DNA from: Pseudomonas caspiana
Lineage (GTDB): Bacteria; Pseudomonadota; Gammaproteobacteria; Pseudomonadales; Pseudomonadaceae
Assembly: GCF_002158995.1 (NCBI RefSeq)
Contig: NZ_LOHF01000002.1
Location: 62,001 to 126,000, forward strand
DNA length: 64,000 nucleotides
Reading direction: 5' to 3'
How positions within the stretch are numbered: the first letter of the stretch is position 1; each line of letters opens with the position of its first letter. The notes under the pieces were generated by a model that did no database searches, had not been told where the DNA came from, and saw only the letters and a program-made list of their open reading frames with translations. This document shows, piece by piece, positions 11,911 through 22,739 of this stretch. The translations under genes and the position numbers were made by a program.

Positions 11911-11986
11911 ACAAAAGCCGCTGCAGGGCAGCGGCCGGAGTTCGGAGCAGCACCGCAAAGTGCTGCAAACCCCGCCGGAGCGGGGT
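11911..11986 (-). terminator. Three consecutive hairpins between bamB and der
   Basis: In minus-strand order: ACCCCGC/GCGGGGT (11969-11986), GCAGCAC/GTGCTGC (11947-11966) and GCCGCTGC/GCAGCGGC (11917-11935). The last is followed on the minus strand by TTTTGTATTTTC. The last stem is a probable intrinsic terminator or attenuator for the upstream bamB transcript; the stacked array may instead tune read-through into der. Confidence 0.7.
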
Positions 11987-12020
11987 CGCCAGAGGCTCAG
12001 GCCTCAAGCATAGACAGTCA

Positions 12021-13172
12021 TTACTTGATCGTCAGGGCTTCCAGCTTGCCGCTGTTGCCATAGACGTAAATCATGTCTCCCACTACCAGCGGACGAGCGC
12101 GCAGGCCGTCGCTGTCGATACGCTCGCGGCCCACGAAACGACCATCAACCTGGCTCAACAGGTGCAGATAGCCTTCCATGTCGCCAACGGCTACATAGCT
12201 GGAGAACACTTCTGGCGAACCCAATTGACGACGGGCCAGCGCTTCGTTGCTCCACAATGCAGAGGACGAACGCTCATCGATACCTTCGACAGTGCCGGAG
12301 GCCAGGCTGGCATAAACACTGCCAAAGCCTTGGGCCACACCGGAGTAGCTCGATGCATCGCGCTGCCAGATAACACGGCCGCTTTCCAGTTCCAGACCGG
12401 CAACCCGGCCCTGATAGGTAGCGACATACAACGTACCACCGGACAACAGCAGACCGCCGTCGATATCAACGACGCGATCCAGCTCGGAGCGACCTTGAGG
12501 AACCGCTACACGCTGCTCCCACACAGGCACACCGTTAGATGTATCCAGTGCAACGACTTTACCGGTCGACAAACCAGCCACTGCCAGGCGATTGGTTACG
12601 ATCGGCGCACCCGTACCGCGCAAAGTCAGTACTGCAGGTGTGCTTTCGTAAATCCAGCGCTGATTACCGGTCGCCGCATCCAGGCCGACAATACGGTCAT
12701 CCTGGGTCTGGACCACAACCACGTCACCATTGGTGGCAGGCGGGGCCAGCACTTCACTGGTCACACGCGAACGCCATTTTTCTTCGCCTGTGCTGGCATC
12801 CAGCGCAACGACTTCGCCCTTCAGGGTGCCAACCATCAGCATGCCGTAACCAACGCCAACGGCACCGGAAACACGCAGCTCAAGGTCTTTTTCCCAAATA
12901 ACCTTACCGTCCATGCGGTCCATTGCGACGATGAAACCTTCGACATCGCTGGCGTAGATACGGTCGCCATCAATGGCCGGAACCAGGATGTTGTAGGTTT
13001 CGCCCTGCCCCTCACCGATGGAGCGGCTCCACTGCTTCTGCAGCACGACTTCTTCTTTGAAGTCGGTCAGCTCGGCCGGTGGCAATTCCTTTTTGCTGTT
13101 GCTGCTGCAACCCGCGGCCAAAATGGCCAGAGCCAGCAATGCTGCATGTTTCCAACGGATCACGTCACGCAT
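12021..13172 (-). CDS. bamB: Outer-membrane assembly lipoprotein BamB
   Basis: The beta-propeller lipoprotein of the BAM complex, which inserts beta-barrel proteins in the outer membrane. It is 383 aa. A signal peptide ends in the lipobox LAAGC, with the lipidated cysteine at residue 22. PQQ-like beta-propeller repeats with recurring motifs VVALDASTGEEKWR, IVGLDAATGNQRWIY and VVALDTSNGVPVWEQ cover the rest. It overlaps the end of yfgM by 8 nt, indicating translational coupling in the hisS-yfgM-bamB gene group. Confidence 0.97.
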   Translation of the reverse strand: MRDVIRWKHAALLALAILAAGCSSNSKKELPPAELTDFKEEVVLQKQWSRSIGEGQGETYNILVPAIDGDRIYASDVEGFIVAMDRMDGKVIWEKDLELRVSGAVGVGYGMLMVGTLKGEVVALDASTGEEKWRSRVTSEVLAPPATNGDVVVVQTQDDRIVGLDAATGNQRWIYESTPAVLTLRGTGAPIVTNRLAVAGLSTGKVVALDTSNGVPVWEQRVAVPQGRSELDRVVDIDGGLLLSGGTLYVATYQGRVAGLELESGRVIWQRDASSYSGVAQGFGSVYASLASGTVEGIDERSSSALWSNEALARRQLGSPEVFSSYVAVGDMEGYLHLLSQVDGRFVGRERIDSDGLRARPLVVGDMIYVYGNSGKLEALTIK

Positions 13173-13806
13173 CCCCTTTGGCCAAGTCGTCGAGCTTCAT
13201 TTGTAAGCCACCTACGGCCGCTTCTTCAGACAGCGCGGATTTGGCTTTTTGGTATGCAGCATGTGCCTCGTCGGTGCGGCCGAGCTGCACCAGCAGGTCG
13301 CCCTTGAGTTCTTCACGGCTGGCCAGGAATGCTTTTTCAGCATCGCCGTCAAGCAGCTTCAGCGCGTCGTCAGCCTTGTTCTGTGCAGCCAGTACGCGAG
13401 CCAGACGCTGACGAGCGATTTCACCCAGCGTATCGCTGGCCGGCTTGTCGGTGACCAGCTTCAACTCGGCGACAGCGTCGTCAAGCTTGCCATTATCGAC
13501 AGCCACTTTGGCCACGAACAGACTGCCGTACTGGGCATAAGCAGAACCACCGAACTCGCTTTTCAGCTTGTTGGCGATATCAGCAACACGGGCCGTGTCA
13601 GCCTGACCGCTTGGCGTGAGGGCTGTTTCCAGCAATTGCTGGTAGAGCGCCGAAGCACCTTGCGACTGATTGCTTTCGTATCTGGTCCAGGCCTGCCAGC
13701 CAAGCACCACTACCAACGCCAGCAAACCACCCGTCACCAGGGGTTTACCATTGCGCTGCCACCAGTCCTTCATTGCCGCCAGTTCATCATCTTCAGTACC
13801 TGACAC
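13165..13806 (-). CDS. yfgM: YfgM-family TPR membrane protein
   Basis: A 213-aa protein with one N-terminal transmembrane segment (about residues 24-40, VTGGLLALVVVLGWQAW) and a periplasmic tetratricopeptide-like helical domain. In E. coli YfgM (AncB) associates with the SecYEG translocon and PpiD chaperone. It sits between hisS and bamB, the conserved order in gammaproteobacteria, and its stop overlaps bamB. The function here is inferred from family and context. Confidence 0.93.
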   Translation of the reverse strand: MSGTEDDELAAMKDWWQRNGKPLVTGGLLALVVVLGWQAWTRYESNQSQGASALYQQLLETALTPSGQADTARVADIANKLKSEFGGSAYAQYGSLFVAKVAVDNGKLDDAVAELKLVTDKPASDTLGEIARQRLARVLAAQNKADDALKLLDGDAEKAFLASREELKGDLLVQLGRTDEAHAAYQKAKSALSEEAAVGGLQMKLDDLAKGDA

Positions 13807-13845
13807 CCCAATACTCCTATTCGCTAAAACGGCTGTAAATCAGCT

Positions 13846-15135
13846 TCAACCCTGCACGACGCAGGAGGCCAGGTGCTCGGACAGAGCATCCCAGGCAATA
13901 TTTTGTTGTTCACCCTGACCACGCAGGGGTTTAACGCCGATGATCTGCTGCGCCAGTTCCTCTTCCCCGAGGATCAACGCGAACAGGGCACCACTCTTGT
14001 CGGCTTTCTTGAACTGGCTTTTGAAACTGCCAGCCCCGGCATTCACCTGCAAGCGCAGGTTCGGCAGCTCGTCACGGACGCGCTCGGTCAGCGCCAACGC
14101 AGCCAGTTCAGCAGCTTCGCCAAACGCACACAGGTACACGTCAACCTGACGGGAAATTTCTTCCGGGATCTGCTCGAGTGTTTCAAGCAGCAGCACCAGA
14201 CGCTCGATACCCATGGCAAAACCAACACCAGTGGTTGGCTTGCCACCCATCTGTTCGACCAGACCGTCGTAACGACCGCCCGCGCAGACTGTACCCTGAG
14301 CGCCCAATTGATCGGTCACCCACTCGAAAACGGTCTTGCTGTAGTAGTCCAGGCCACGAACCAGCTTGGGATTGATCACATACGGAATACCCGCAGCATC
14401 CAGACGCGCCTTGAGGCCTTCGAAGTGGATGCGGGATTCGTCGTCCAGATAATCCGCCAGTTTCGGTGCATCAACCAGCAGCGCCTGAGTCTCAGGGTTC
14501 TTGGTATCCAGTACCCGCAGCGGATTGGTCTTCAAGCGACGCTGGCTGTCTTCGTCCAGTTCGCTGAGGCGAGCCGAAAGGAACTCGACCAGCGCATCGC
14601 GATAACGCGCACGCGCCTCGCTGGTGCCCAGGCTGTTGAGTTCGAGCTTCACCGCGTTGCGAATACCCAGCAAGCCCCACAGACGCCAGGTCAGCACGAT
14701 CAGCTCTGCGTCGATGTCCGGACCGTCCAGGTTGAAGACCTCGACGCCGATCTGGTGAAACTGACGATAACGGCCTTTCTGCGGGCGCTCATGGCGGAAC
14801 ATCGGGCCGATGTACCACAATTTCTGAACCTGACCGCCACCGGTAATGCCGTGTTCAAGCACTGCGCGCACGCAGGCTGCAGTGCCTTCAGGACGCAGGG
14901 TCAGGGAATCACCGTTGCGATCTGCAAAGGTATACATCTCTTTTTCGACGATATCGGTTACTTCACCGATGGAGCGCTTGAAAAGATCAGTGAATTCCAC
15001 GATAGGCATGCGAATCTGCCGGTAACCGTAGTTATCCAGCAAACGCGAGACAGTGCCTTCGAAATGACGCCACAGCGGGGTCTGATCGGGCAGGATGTCG
15101 TTCATGCCACGAATGGCTTGCAGAGACTTACTCAC
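13846..15135 (-). CDS. hisS: Histidyl-tRNA synthetase
   Basis: A class II aminoacyl-tRNA synthetase charging tRNA-His. It is 429 aa, typical. The family motifs are visible: motif 2-type [20 protein letters not shown], the histidine-specific stretches [15 protein letters not shown] and [14 protein letters not shown], motif 3-type [11 protein letters not shown], and a C-terminal anticodon-binding domain. It lies 22 nt downstream of ispG in a long minus-strand housekeeping cluster. Confidence 0.98.
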   Translation of the reverse strand: MSKSLQAIRGMNDILPDQTPLWRHFEGTVSRLLDNYGYRQIRMPIVEFTDLFKRSIGEVTDIVEKEMYTFADRNGDSLTLRPEGTAACVRAVLEHGITGGGQVQKLWYIGPMFRHERPQKGRYRQFHQIGVEVFNLDGPDIDAELIVLTWRLWGLLGIRNAVKLELNSLGTSEARARYRDALVEFLSARLSELDEDSQRRLKTNPLRVLDTKNPETQALLVDAPKLADYLDDESRIHFEGLKARLDAAGIPYVINPKLVRGLDYYSKTVFEWVTDQLGAQGTVCAGGRYDGLVEQMGGKPTTGVGFAMGIERLVLLLETLEQIPEEISRQVDVYLCAFGEAAELAALALTERVRDELPNLRLQVNAGAGSFKSQFKKADKSGALFALILGEEELAQQIIGVKPLRGQGEQQNIAWDALSEHLASCVVQG

Positions 15136-15157
15136 AAAAAATCCTTAGCAATTCTGG

Positions 15158-16267
15158 TTAGCCGCGCGCGATCAGGGCTGCGTCAGCTTCGACCTTTTCG
15201 GCCGCTTTCTGGCGGATCAAGCGTTCCAGCTCATCCACCAGATTGTCATTGGTCAGTTTTTGCGCTGGCTTGCCGTCGATATAGATCAGGTTCGGCGTGC
15301 CGCCAGTCAGACCAACGTGAGCCTCTTTGGCTTCACCCGGTCCATTGACCACACAACCGATAACCGCAACATCCAGTGGCACCAGCAAATCCTCAAGCCG
15401 CCCTTCCAGCTCGTTCATGGTCTTGACCACATCGAAGTTCTGCCGCGAGCAACTCGGGCAGGCAATGAAGTTGATCCCACGAGAACGAAGGCGCAGCGAT
15501 TTAAGGATGTCGTAACCGACTTTCACCTCTTCAACCGGGTCAGCGGCCAGCGAGATGCGGATAGTATCGCCAATTCCCTCGGCGAGCAGCATACCTAGGC
15601 CAACGGCTGATTTCACTGTGCCAGAACGCAATCCGCCCGCTTCAGTGATACCGAGGTGCAGCGGCTGGACAATTTCCTTGGCCAACAAGCGATAAGCTTC
15701 AACGGCCATGAACACATCGGAGGCTTTAACACTGACCTTGAAGTCCTGGAAATTCAAACGCTCAAGGTGTTCAACATGGCGTAACGCGGACTCAACCAGT
15801 GCTGCCGGGGTTGGTTCGCCGTATTTCTTTTGCAGGTCTTTTTCCAGCGAACCGGCGTTAACGCCGATACGGATGGGGATACCGCGATCACGAGCGGCAT
15901 CGACTACAGCCCGCACGCGATCTTCACGACCGATGTTGCCCGGGTTGATACGCAGGCAGTCAACGCCCAGCTCGGCAACGCGCAAGGCAATCCTGTAGTC
16001 GAAGTGAATGTCGGCAACCAGCGGCACCTTGACCAACTGTTTGATGCGGCCAAAGGCTTCAGCTGCATCCATGTCCGGGACTGAAACCCGGACAATGTCC
16101 ACGCCTGCCGCTTCAAGGCGGTTGATTTGCGCAACAGTGGCTGCAACATCGTTGGTGTCGCTATTGGTCATGCTCTGCACCGCGATGGGGGCATCGCCAC
16201 CCACAGGAACAGAACCGACCCAGATTTTGCGGGATTCGCGACGCTTGATCGGAGATTCACCGTGCAT
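15158..16267 (-). CDS. ispG: 4-hydroxy-3-methylbut-2-en-1-yl diphosphate synthase (flavodoxin)
   Basis: The penultimate enzyme of the MEP isoprenoid pathway, converting MEcPP to HMBPP. It is 369 aa with an N-terminal TIM barrel ([29 protein letters not shown]) and a C-terminal 4Fe-4S domain. The cluster cysteines are visible in [12 protein letters not shown] and [17 protein letters not shown]. It is likely an Fe-S client of the isc system encoded just upstream on the same strand. It starts 3 nt after the rodZ stop. Confidence 0.98.
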   Translation of the reverse strand: MHGESPIKRRESRKIWVGSVPVGGDAPIAVQSMTNSDTNDVAATVAQINRLEAAGVDIVRVSVPDMDAAEAFGRIKQLVKVPLVADIHFDYRIALRVAELGVDCLRINPGNIGREDRVRAVVDAARDRGIPIRIGVNAGSLEKDLQKKYGEPTPAALVESALRHVEHLERLNFQDFKVSVKASDVFMAVEAYRLLAKEIVQPLHLGITEAGGLRSGTVKSAVGLGMLLAEGIGDTIRISLAADPVEEVKVGYDILKSLRLRSRGINFIACPSCSRQNFDVVKTMNELEGRLEDLLVPLDVAVIGCVVNGPGEAKEAHVGLTGGTPNLIYIDGKPAQKLTNDNLVDELERLIRQKAAEKVEADAALIARG

Positions 16268-16270
16268 AGT

Positions 16271-17269
16271 TTATTGCCCCAGCTTCAGGCGAGCGGTAGC
16301 GCCGCTGGTGAACGGAGCTACATCGACAGGCATGCCGTTGTAGCTGACCTGAGCACCGGCTGCAGCCCCCAGACGTACGTTGAGCGGCGGCTTGCCACTC
16401 ACATCCAGGCTATCGCCTTTGTGTTTGATGCCCATGTACAAAACTTTACCGGTGCTGTCAGTAACCTGCGTCCAGCAATCGGCAGTAAACGAGATGCTCA
16501 CCTGACCCGCACCGGCAACAGCTGCCTCAGGTGCAGTGGCGAGTGCAGATTGTGCAGGCGCAACAGCGGGGGCTGACGGGGCAGTTGCAGGCGCACTGTT
16601 CATCGGCGCAGTCGCCGTTGAGCTGGCAGGTGGGGTGGTCGACGACGGAGCCGCTGGGGCCTGAACCGGGGCCTGAGCAGGCGTAGATGCCGCTGGCGTC
16701 GCAGGGTTCAGGGCCAGTGGCGCAGAGTCCGTGGTTTGCGCTTCGACGACGGCCTGATCTTCGGGCTCGTCCAACGGGTGAATCTGGGTCGTTCCGTCAG
16801 CACTCTCGACTTCAACGTGCTCAAGGCTCAGACCTGAATCCTTGCCACGCAAGGAAGTCTGATCCTGCCACCAGAAGAAGCCACCGCCGACCAGAACAAT
16901 CAGCAACAGCAGGCTGACGATTCGCAGAATATTGTGAGAAAGGCGTACAGGCTCTTCGATACGACCCAAGGCATGTACCGAGCTACCCGCGCTGTCTGTA
17001 CCGGTGTACTGATCGAATTGAGTGACCAGTGCTGCCTGATCCAGCTCCAGAACCTTGGCGTACGCACGAACATAACCGCGAGCGAAGGTATGGCCCGGCA
17101 GTTTGTCAAATTGACCCGCTTCCAGGTTACTTAACGAAGTTACGGTGAGGTTCAGCCTCAGCGCGACGTCTGGCAGCGACCAGTTTTTACTCTCACGGGC
17201 CTGACGCAAGGTTTCGCCAGGGTTGACGCGAGTGGCTGCTACGACTTCGGGATGCACCGCTTTCATCAT
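16271..17269 (-). CDS. rodZ: RodZ-like membrane protein with N-terminal HTH
   Basis: A bitopic cell-shape protein linking MreB to the envelope. It is 332 aa. A Cro/C1-type helix-turn-helix covers residues 18-85 (ETLRQARESKNWSLPDVALR), a single transmembrane helix lies at about 113-133 (ILRIVSLLLLIVLVGGGFFWW in two parts), then a Pro/Ala/Thr-rich periplasmic linker and a C-terminal DUF4115 domain (WTQVTDSTGKVLYMG). Two in-frame ATGs exist at 17269 and 17266; the second overlaps the pilF stop as ATGA, so the genes are coupled. Confidence 0.93.
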   Translation of the reverse strand: MMKAVHPEVVAATRVNPGETLRQARESKNWSLPDVALRLNLTVTSLSNLEAGQFDKLPGHTFARGYVRAYAKVLELDQAALVTQFDQYTGTDSAGSSVHALGRIEEPVRLSHNILRIVSLLLLIVLVGGGFFWWQDQTSLRGKDSGLSLEHVEVESADGTTQIHPLDEPEDQAVVEAQTTDSAPLALNPATPAASTPAQAPVQAPAAPSSTTPPASSTATAPMNSAPATAPSAPAVAPAQSALATAPEAAVAGAGQVSISFTADCWTQVTDSTGKVLYMGIKHKGDSLDVSGKPPLNVRLGAAAGAQVSYNGMPVDVAPFTSGATARLKLGQ

Positions 17270-18024
17270 TGCTCCGACAGGTATTGCTGATATTCCGGCG
17301 TACCGGGATAGAGTCTTTTGAGTTGCAGGCCAAAACTGGCTGCCTTGTTACGATCTTCGTAGATTTTTGCCAACCGTATACCAAGCAATAGACTACGTGC
17401 ATTTTGCTCGCTGAGTTGGCTAAACCGGTCGTAATAATCACGCGAGGGCACATAATGCCTGTCTTCGTAAGACAACTCAGCCATTTCCAGCAATGCACGA
17501 GGCAACTGACGGTCCATGCGCAAGGCTTTGGTGAAGTGCTCAGCGGCAACTTCGCGGTTACCAAGCATCACCGCAGTCATCCCGAGATTTTCAAAAACCC
17601 GCGAGCGCTCAGGATAGAGGTTATCAGCGGCGGCCTGTTCAAAACGCTCATAAGCTTCCTTGTAGCGCTTCTGCTCGTAAAGAAAGCTGCCGTAGTTGTT
17701 GAGGATGCGAGCGTCGCGGGGACTGGAAGACAGGGCTTTTCTAAAGTGCTGATCGGCCAGCTCGGGTTCCATTTCCACTTGGAACACCAACGCCAACGCG
17801 GCATTGGCATCTGCATCGGAACTGTCCAGCTCAAGCGCTTTTTTCAACGGGACCTTGGCGCGTTCGCTCTGGCCTTGCTGCAAATAGCCAATACCCAATT
17901 GAACATAGGCCTGGCGCGCCGCGTCTCGACCTTTGCTGGTACTCATGGGATCGACGTTGCCCGTGGTGACGCAACCAGCCAGCGCGGTCAGAAAGCAGAG
18001 CAGCAGAGCGGCACGCACGGACAT
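17266..18024 (-). CDS. pilF: Type IV pilus biogenesis lipoprotein PilF/PilW
   Basis: The outer-membrane pilotin that localises and multimerises the PilQ secretin. It is 252 aa. A lipoprotein signal peptide has the lipobox LAGC with Cys18, and about six tetratricopeptide repeats follow (QLGIGYLQQGQSERAKVPLKKAL, then ARILNNYGSFLYEQKRYKEA and similar). It lies between rlmN and rodZ, the standard Pseudomonas order. The stop overlaps the rodZ start. Confidence 0.94.
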   Translation of the reverse strand: MSVRAALLLCFLTALAGCVTTGNVDPMSTSKGRDAARQAYVQLGIGYLQQGQSERAKVPLKKALELDSSDADANAALALVFQVEMEPELADQHFRKALSSSPRDARILNNYGSFLYEQKRYKEAYERFEQAAADNLYPERSRVFENLGMTAVMLGNREVAAEHFTKALRMDRQLPRALLEMAELSYEDRHYVPSRDYYDRFSQLSEQNARSLLLGIRLAKIYEDRNKAASFGLQLKRLYPGTPEYQQYLSEQ

Positions 18025-18050
18025 TGAGGATCTCTCGGCCAGGTTCGCGA

Positions 18051-19199
18051 TCAGGTTCGAGTCGCGGCGCTTTGAGCCACACTCGCCTCGCTACTCAATT
18101 CACGTACAGCAATGTAACGTTCACTGCGGCGAGTACGGTCCATGACCTGCCCGACCAGTTGACCGCAGGCTGCGTCGATATCCTCGCCACGGGTAGTACG
18201 CACCGTGACGTTGTATCCAGCCTGATGCAACTGATCCTGGAAGCGACGGATTGCGTTGTTGCTCGGACGCTCGTAACCGGAATGCGGGAACGGGTTGAAC
18301 GGGATCAGGTTGATCTTGCAAGGCGTGTCCTTGAGCAGCTCGATCATTTCAACCGCGTGCTCGACCTTGTCATTGACGTCCTTGAGCAAGGTGTACTCAA
18401 TGGTCAACACGCGCTTTTCACCCAGAGTCGCCATGTAGCGACGGCAAGACTCAAGCAGCATTTTCAGCGGGTATTTCTTGTTGATCGGCACCAACTGATT
18501 ACGCAACGCATCGTTTGGCGCGTGCAGCGACAACGCCAGCGATACGTCGATATGCTCAGCGAGCACGTCAATCATAGGTACCACGCCAGAGGTGGACAGC
18601 GTCACCCGACGTTTGGAAATGCCATACCCCAGGTCATCCATCATCAGATGCATGGCGGCAATGACATTATCGAAATTCAGCAGCGGCTCACCCATGCCCA
18701 TCATCACCACGTTGGTGATGGCACGGTCGACAGTAGCCGGGACGCTGCCAAAGGATTTATTGGCAATCCACACCTGACCGATCACTTCGGCGGCGGTGAG
18801 GTTGCTGTTGAAGCCTTGTTTGCCGGTAGAGCAGAAACTGCAATCCAGCGCACAGCCCGCCTGGGACGAAACACACAAGGTGCCGCGTTTACCTTGGGGG
18901 ATGTAGACGGTTTCGACGCAGCTACCGGACGCCACACGCACCACCCACTTACGGGTGCCATCGCTGGAGATGTCCTCGCTGACGACTTCAGGACCGCGAA
19001 CTTCAGCGCAGGCCTTGAGCTTTTCGCGCAGGGCCTTGCTGACGTTCGTCATGGCGTCGAAATCATCGACGCCAAAGTGGTGAATCCACTTCATGACCTG
19101 ACCGGCACGGAAGCGCTTCTCCCCGATAGAATCGAAGAATTTTTCCATTTCCAGCTGGGTCAGACCCAACAGGTTTGTTTTGCCAGTCGTTGCAATCAT
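18051..19199 (-). CDS. rlmN: Dual-specificity rRNA/tRNA adenine-C2 methyltransferase
   Basis: A radical-SAM enzyme that methylates A2503 of 23S rRNA and A37 of some tRNAs. It is 382 aa from [12 protein letters not shown]. The 4Fe-4S cysteines Cys116, Cys120 and Cys123 (CALDCSFC) are present, as is the C-terminal conserved cysteine region [11 protein letters not shown]. An upstream in-frame codon 15 nt earlier is not needed. It lies 30 nt after ndk, with pilF next downstream. Confidence 0.97.
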   Translation of the reverse strand: MIATTGKTNLLGLTQLEMEKFFDSIGEKRFRAGQVMKWIHHFGVDDFDAMTNVSKALREKLKACAEVRGPEVVSEDISSDGTRKWVVRVASGSCVETVYIPQGKRGTLCVSSQAGCALDCSFCSTGKQGFNSNLTAAEVIGQVWIANKSFGSVPATVDRAITNVVMMGMGEPLLNFDNVIAAMHLMMDDLGYGISKRRVTLSTSGVVPMIDVLAEHIDVSLALSLHAPNDALRNQLVPINKKYPLKMLLESCRRYMATLGEKRVLTIEYTLLKDVNDKVEHAVEMIELLKDTPCKINLIPFNPFPHSGYERPSNNAIRRFQDQLHQAGYNVTVRTTRGEDIDAACGQLVGQVMDRTRRSERYIAVRELSSEASVAQSAATRT

Positions 19200-19229
19200 G
19201 AATTCACCCTTCACTCGTTAGTCCAGGAC

Positions 19230-19655
19230 TTAGCGAGCGGTAACCTCTGTAGCTGCGAAGAAGTACGAGATTTCGCGAGCAGCGGCTGCTTCGGAATCGG
19301 AGCCGTGAACAGCGTTGGCGTCGATGGAATCAGCGAAGTCAGCACGGATGGTGCCAGCAGCAGCTTCTTTAGGGTTGGTAGCGCCCATCAGCTCACGGTT
19401 CAGAGCGATGGCGTTTTCGCCTTCCAGAACCTGAACAACAACAGGACCGGAGATCATGAACGCAACCAGGTCGCCGAAGAAGCCACGAGCGCTGTGCTCA
19501 GCGTAGAAACCTTCAGCTTCAGCCTTGGACAGTTGCTTCAGTTTCGAAGCAACGACGCGCAGACCGGCTTTTTCAAAACGAGTGGTGATCTCGCCGATTA
19601 CGTTTTTAGCAACGGCGTCAGGCTTGATGATGGAGAAAGTACGTTGAACAGCCAT
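19230..19655 (-). CDS. ndk: Nucleoside diphosphate kinase
   Basis: Transfers the gamma phosphate between nucleoside triphosphates and diphosphates through a phosphohistidine. It is 141 aa, typical. The catalytic histidine is His117 in NAVHGSDS, and the N-terminal motif [11 protein letters not shown] is conserved. A terminator separates it from the isc operon upstream. Confidence 0.98.
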   Translation of the reverse strand: MAVQRTFSIIKPDAVAKNVIGEITTRFEKAGLRVVASKLKQLSKAEAEGFYAEHSARGFFGDLVAFMISGPVVVQVLEGENAIALNRELMGATNPKEAAAGTIRADFADSIDANAVHGSDSEAAAAREISYFFAATEVTAR

Positions 19656-19685
19656 GGTGTAACTCCAGAAACGATGATTAAAGCG

Positions 19686-19717
19686 AAAAATTAAACCCGC
19701 GAATTATACGCGGGTTT
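19686..19717 (-). terminator. Intrinsic terminator after iscX
   Basis: AAACCCGCG / CGCGGGTTT with a 7-nt loop, followed on the minus strand by AATTTTTCG. It lies between iscX (stop at 19746) and ndk (start 19655), so it ends the isc operon transcript. Confidence 0.85.
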
Positions 19718-19745
19718 GAGGTTATTGCCTAACGTGCAAATTGGA

Positions 19746-19946
19746 TCAGCCGATTTCGTCGGCCCAAAGCGTCTGAACCGCTTCGAGCACTTTCTCGCCG
19801 ACGCGGCCAGAGGTGTCGTCGAAATCAGGCAACTGCTTGATCATCAGTTGCAGCTTGGTGAACCCCACCGAGTAAGGATCGACGCCGGGATGAGTCTCGG
19901 CCAGTTCCTCAGCGATTCGTTGTACGTCATTCCAACCGTAACTCAT
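19746..19946 (-). CDS. iscX: Fe-S assembly protein IscX
   Basis: A small acidic adaptor (66 aa) that binds IscS and modulates Fe-S cluster assembly. The start MSYGWNDVQRIAEEL is the family N-terminus; 21 upstream in-frame residues overlap the ferredoxin gene and are rejected. It is the last gene of the isc operon, 13 nt after fdx. Confidence 0.95.
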   Translation of the reverse strand: MSYGWNDVQRIAEELAETHPGVDPYSVGFTKLQLMIKQLPDFDDTSGRVGEKVLEAVQTLWADEIG

Positions 19947-19959
19947 GACAGCTTCTCGA

Positions 19960-20301
19960 TCAGTGCGGCGCTTCAGCCGCATGGTTAAGCGAATACTTCG
20001 GAATTTCAACGGTCAGGTCTTCATTTCCGACGATGGCCTGGCAGGACAGACGGGACTGCGGTTCCAGCCCCCACGCCTTGTCCAGCATATCTTCCTCCAG
20101 CTCATCCGCTTCATTCAACGAGTCAAAGCCCTCGCGAATAACGCAGTGGCAGGTGGTGCAGGCACAGACACCACCGCAAGCACTCTCGATCTCGATGTGA
20201 TGCTCATGAGCAATTTCGAGAATAGACGTGCCAGGTTCGACCTCCAGAACCAGCCCTTCCGGGCACAACACGGCATGGGGCAGAAAAATCAGCTGCGGCA
20301 T
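19960..20301 (-). CDS. fdx: ISC-system 2Fe-2S ferredoxin
   Basis: An adrenodoxin-type ferredoxin donating electrons to cluster assembly. It is 113 aa. The cluster ligands are Cys42, Cys48 and Cys51 (ACGGVCACTTC) and Cys87 (RLSCQAI). It lies between hscA (3-nt gap) and iscX in the isc operon. Confidence 0.97.
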   Translation of the reverse strand: MPQLIFLPHAVLCPEGLVLEVEPGTSILEIAHEHHIEIESACGGVCACTTCHCVIREGFDSLNEADELEEDMLDKAWGLEPQSRLSCQAIVGNEDLTVEIPKYSLNHAAEAPH

Positions 20302-20304
20302 CAG

Positions 20305-22167
20305 TTATTCCTCAATGTCATTCAGATTGCGCCCCGCCAAAGCGGCTTTTACCGTCACGTTCATGCGGCGGGCTGCAAATGCATCGGTCACCTGCGACAG
20401 ACGCTTGGTCTGCTGCTCGATGGCGGGGCCATCAGTGCCTTGCATCAAGTCACGTAATTCCTGCAACTGGAGATTGATCACCATGCGCTCTTCGGCATCC
20501 AGCAGGCGCTCACCATCAGCTTCCAGCGCGCCCTCCACCGCCTCCACAAGGCGCTGAGCGTCAACCTGCTGCTCGCGCAAAACGCGGGCAACCTTGTCGT
20601 CACTGGCGTAGGCAAAGGAATCCTTGAGCATTTTGGCAATTTCGCCATCGGTCAGACCATAAGACGGTTTGACCTGAATGCTCGATTCAACGCCCGAGCC
20701 AAGCTCGCGGGCAGCCACACTGAGCAGACCGTCAGCGTCTACCTGGAACGTCACACGGATCTTGGCCGCACCCGCCACCATGGCCGGGATGCCGCGCAGC
20801 TCGAAGCGAGCCAGCGAGCGACAGTCACTGATCAATTCACGTTCGCCTTGCAACACGTGAATCATCATTGCCGACTGGCCGTCTTTGTAAGTGGTGAACT
20901 CTTGCGCACGAGCGACCGGGATGGTGGTGTTACGCGGAATCACCTTCTCCATCAGACCGCCCATGGTTTCCAGCCCCAGCGAGAGCGGAATCACATCGAG
21001 CAAGAGCAACTCACCACCGTCGCGCTTGTTGCCAGCCAGGGTATCTGCCTGGATCGCCGCGCCAATGGCGACCACCTGATCCGGGTCGATATCTGTCAAA
21101 GGCTGGCGACCGAACAATTCAGCTACAGCGCCACGCACGCGAGGGACACGAGTAGAACCGCCGACCATGACCACCGCCTCGACTTCATCCAGCTCAATGC
21201 CGGCATCACGCACGGCACGACGGCAAGATTTGAGGCTGCGCGCGACCATTGGCTCAATCAGCGCTTCGAAAGCTTCACGCGTCAGCGTGCTTTTCCAGTC
21301 GCCGTACTCGACATCGACGGAACGCTCACTGGTCAGCGCTTCTTTAGCGTTGCAAGCCGCCTGCAACAAACTGCGCTGAGCAGACGGGTCGATATCGGCA
21401 GACAAACCTGCCTCGCTGACAATCCAGCCGGCAATTGCATGGTCAAAGTCATCGCCACCCAGTGCACTATCACCGCCGGTTGCCAATACTTCGAACACGC
21501 CACCAGTCAGACGCAAAATCGAGATGTCGAACGTGCCGCCGCCCAAGTCATAAATGGCGACAACGCCTTGCGCGCTCTGATCCAGACCGTAAGCCACGGC
21601 CGCAGCGGTTGGCTCATTGAGCAGGCGCAATACGTTTAGGCCCGCTAACTTCGCAGCGTCCTTGGTGGCCTGACGCTGAGAGTCATCGAAATAAGCCGGA
21701 ACGGTGATCACCGCTCCGACCAGATCACCACCCAGCGCCTGTTCAGCACGCTGACGCAGAACCTTGAGGATATCGGCAGAGACTTCAACCGGGCTTTTCG
21801 GCCCTTGAACCGTCTCGATGAACGGCATGTGCGACTCACCGCCAACAAAACGGTAAGGCAGCTGCTCGCCCAATTGCTTGACGTCGGACAGACCACGACC
21901 CATCAAGCGTTTGACCGAGAGCACGGTGTTGAACGGATCGGTCGAAGCGGCGGCTTTGGCAGCCTGCCCCACTTCCACACGATCGGCGTGATAGCGCACG
22001 GCAGACGGCAGAATGACTTGCCCTTCTGCGTCGGCCAGCGGTTCGGAGAGGCCACTGCGCAGTGCAGCGACCAGCGAATTGGTAGTCCCCAGGTCAATAC
22101 CAACCGCCAGACGGCGCTGATGAGGTTGAGGACTTTGACCGGGTTCGGCGATCTGCAGTAGAGCCAT
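20305..22167 (-). CDS. hscA: Fe-S chaperone HscA (Hsp70 family)
   Basis: A specialised Hsp70 that releases clusters from IscU with HscB as co-chaperone. It is 620 aa. The ATPase domain shows [32 protein letters not shown] and [14 protein letters not shown]; the substrate domain follows (about 390-510), then the C-terminal lid. It recognises the LPPVK motif present in IscU of this operon. The gene is followed directly by fdx. Confidence 0.98.
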   Translation of the reverse strand: MALLQIAEPGQSPQPHQRRLAVGIDLGTTNSLVAALRSGLSEPLADAEGQVILPSAVRYHADRVEVGQAAKAAASTDPFNTVLSVKRLMGRGLSDVKQLGEQLPYRFVGGESHMPFIETVQGPKSPVEVSADILKVLRQRAEQALGGDLVGAVITVPAYFDDSQRQATKDAAKLAGLNVLRLLNEPTAAAVAYGLDQSAQGVVAIYDLGGGTFDISILRLTGGVFEVLATGGDSALGGDDFDHAIAGWIVSEAGLSADIDPSAQRSLLQAACNAKEALTSERSVDVEYGDWKSTLTREAFEALIEPMVARSLKSCRRAVRDAGIELDEVEAVVMVGGSTRVPRVRGAVAELFGRQPLTDIDPDQVVAIGAAIQADTLAGNKRDGGELLLLDVIPLSLGLETMGGLMEKVIPRNTTIPVARAQEFTTYKDGQSAMMIHVLQGERELISDCRSLARFELRGIPAMVAGAAKIRVTFQVDADGLLSVAARELGSGVESSIQVKPSYGLTDGEIAKMLKDSFAYASDDKVARVLREQQVDAQRLVEAVEGALEADGERLLDAEERMVINLQLQELRDLMQGTDGPAIEQQTKRLSQVTDAFAARRMNVTVKAALAGRNLNDIEE

Positions 22168-22212
22168 GCTTTATCAGAATTTCACAGGCGTGCGGCCAGA
22201 AGCAGCACGGAG

Positions 22213-22731
22213 TTAATCGTCGAGGCGCTCTTCAAGCTGGCGCACTTCGTAAGAGAGCTTGTCGAGGAACTGCATACGTCGCATCAGGCGTTCTGCCTGT
22301 TCACGTTGCGCAGCATCATCCCAACAGGCAGCGAAGCTTTCGTTCAGTTCGTCCTGAGCAGTCTTGAGGCGACGCTTGAACACCGCGACGCCGGCCAGAT
22401 CGGCCTCATCCTGCAAGTCCTCAAGCTCTTCACGCCACTGCATCTGCTGCAGCAGGAACTCGGGATCATGCACGGTGACTTCAAGCGGCACTTCGCCGCG
22501 CATCGCTAACAGATAACGCGCCCGCTTCGGAGCGCTCTTGAGCGTCTGATAGGCGTCGTTGAGACTGGCGGAGTGTTCAAGCGCCAACCGCTGCTCACGC
22601 TCGGAAGCGTCCGCAAAACGGTCGGGATGAACCCCGCGAGCAAGCTCACGGTAGCGCGTCGCCAACTGATCGAGATCGAGGCGAAAGCTCGGCTGAAGCT
22701 CGAATAGAGCGAAATGACAAGGAGTACCCAC
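22213..22731 (-). CDS. hscB: Fe-S co-chaperone HscB (J protein)
   Basis: A J-domain co-chaperone that delivers IscU to HscA. It is 172 aa from a GTG start (reads [11 protein letters not shown], the family N-terminus). The HPD motif is at residues 35-37 (VHPDRF), and the C-terminal three-helix bundle is rich in Leu and Arg. In-frame codons further upstream run into iscA and are rejected. Confidence 0.95.
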   Translation of the reverse strand: MGTPCHFALFELQPSFRLDLDQLATRYRELARGVHPDRFADASEREQRLALEHSASLNDAYQTLKSAPKRARYLLAMRGEVPLEVTVHDPEFLLQQMQWREELEDLQDEADLAGVAVFKRRLKTAQDELNESFAACWDDAAQREQAERLMRRMQFLDKLSYEVRQLEERLDD

Positions 22732-22739
22732 AATAAGCC

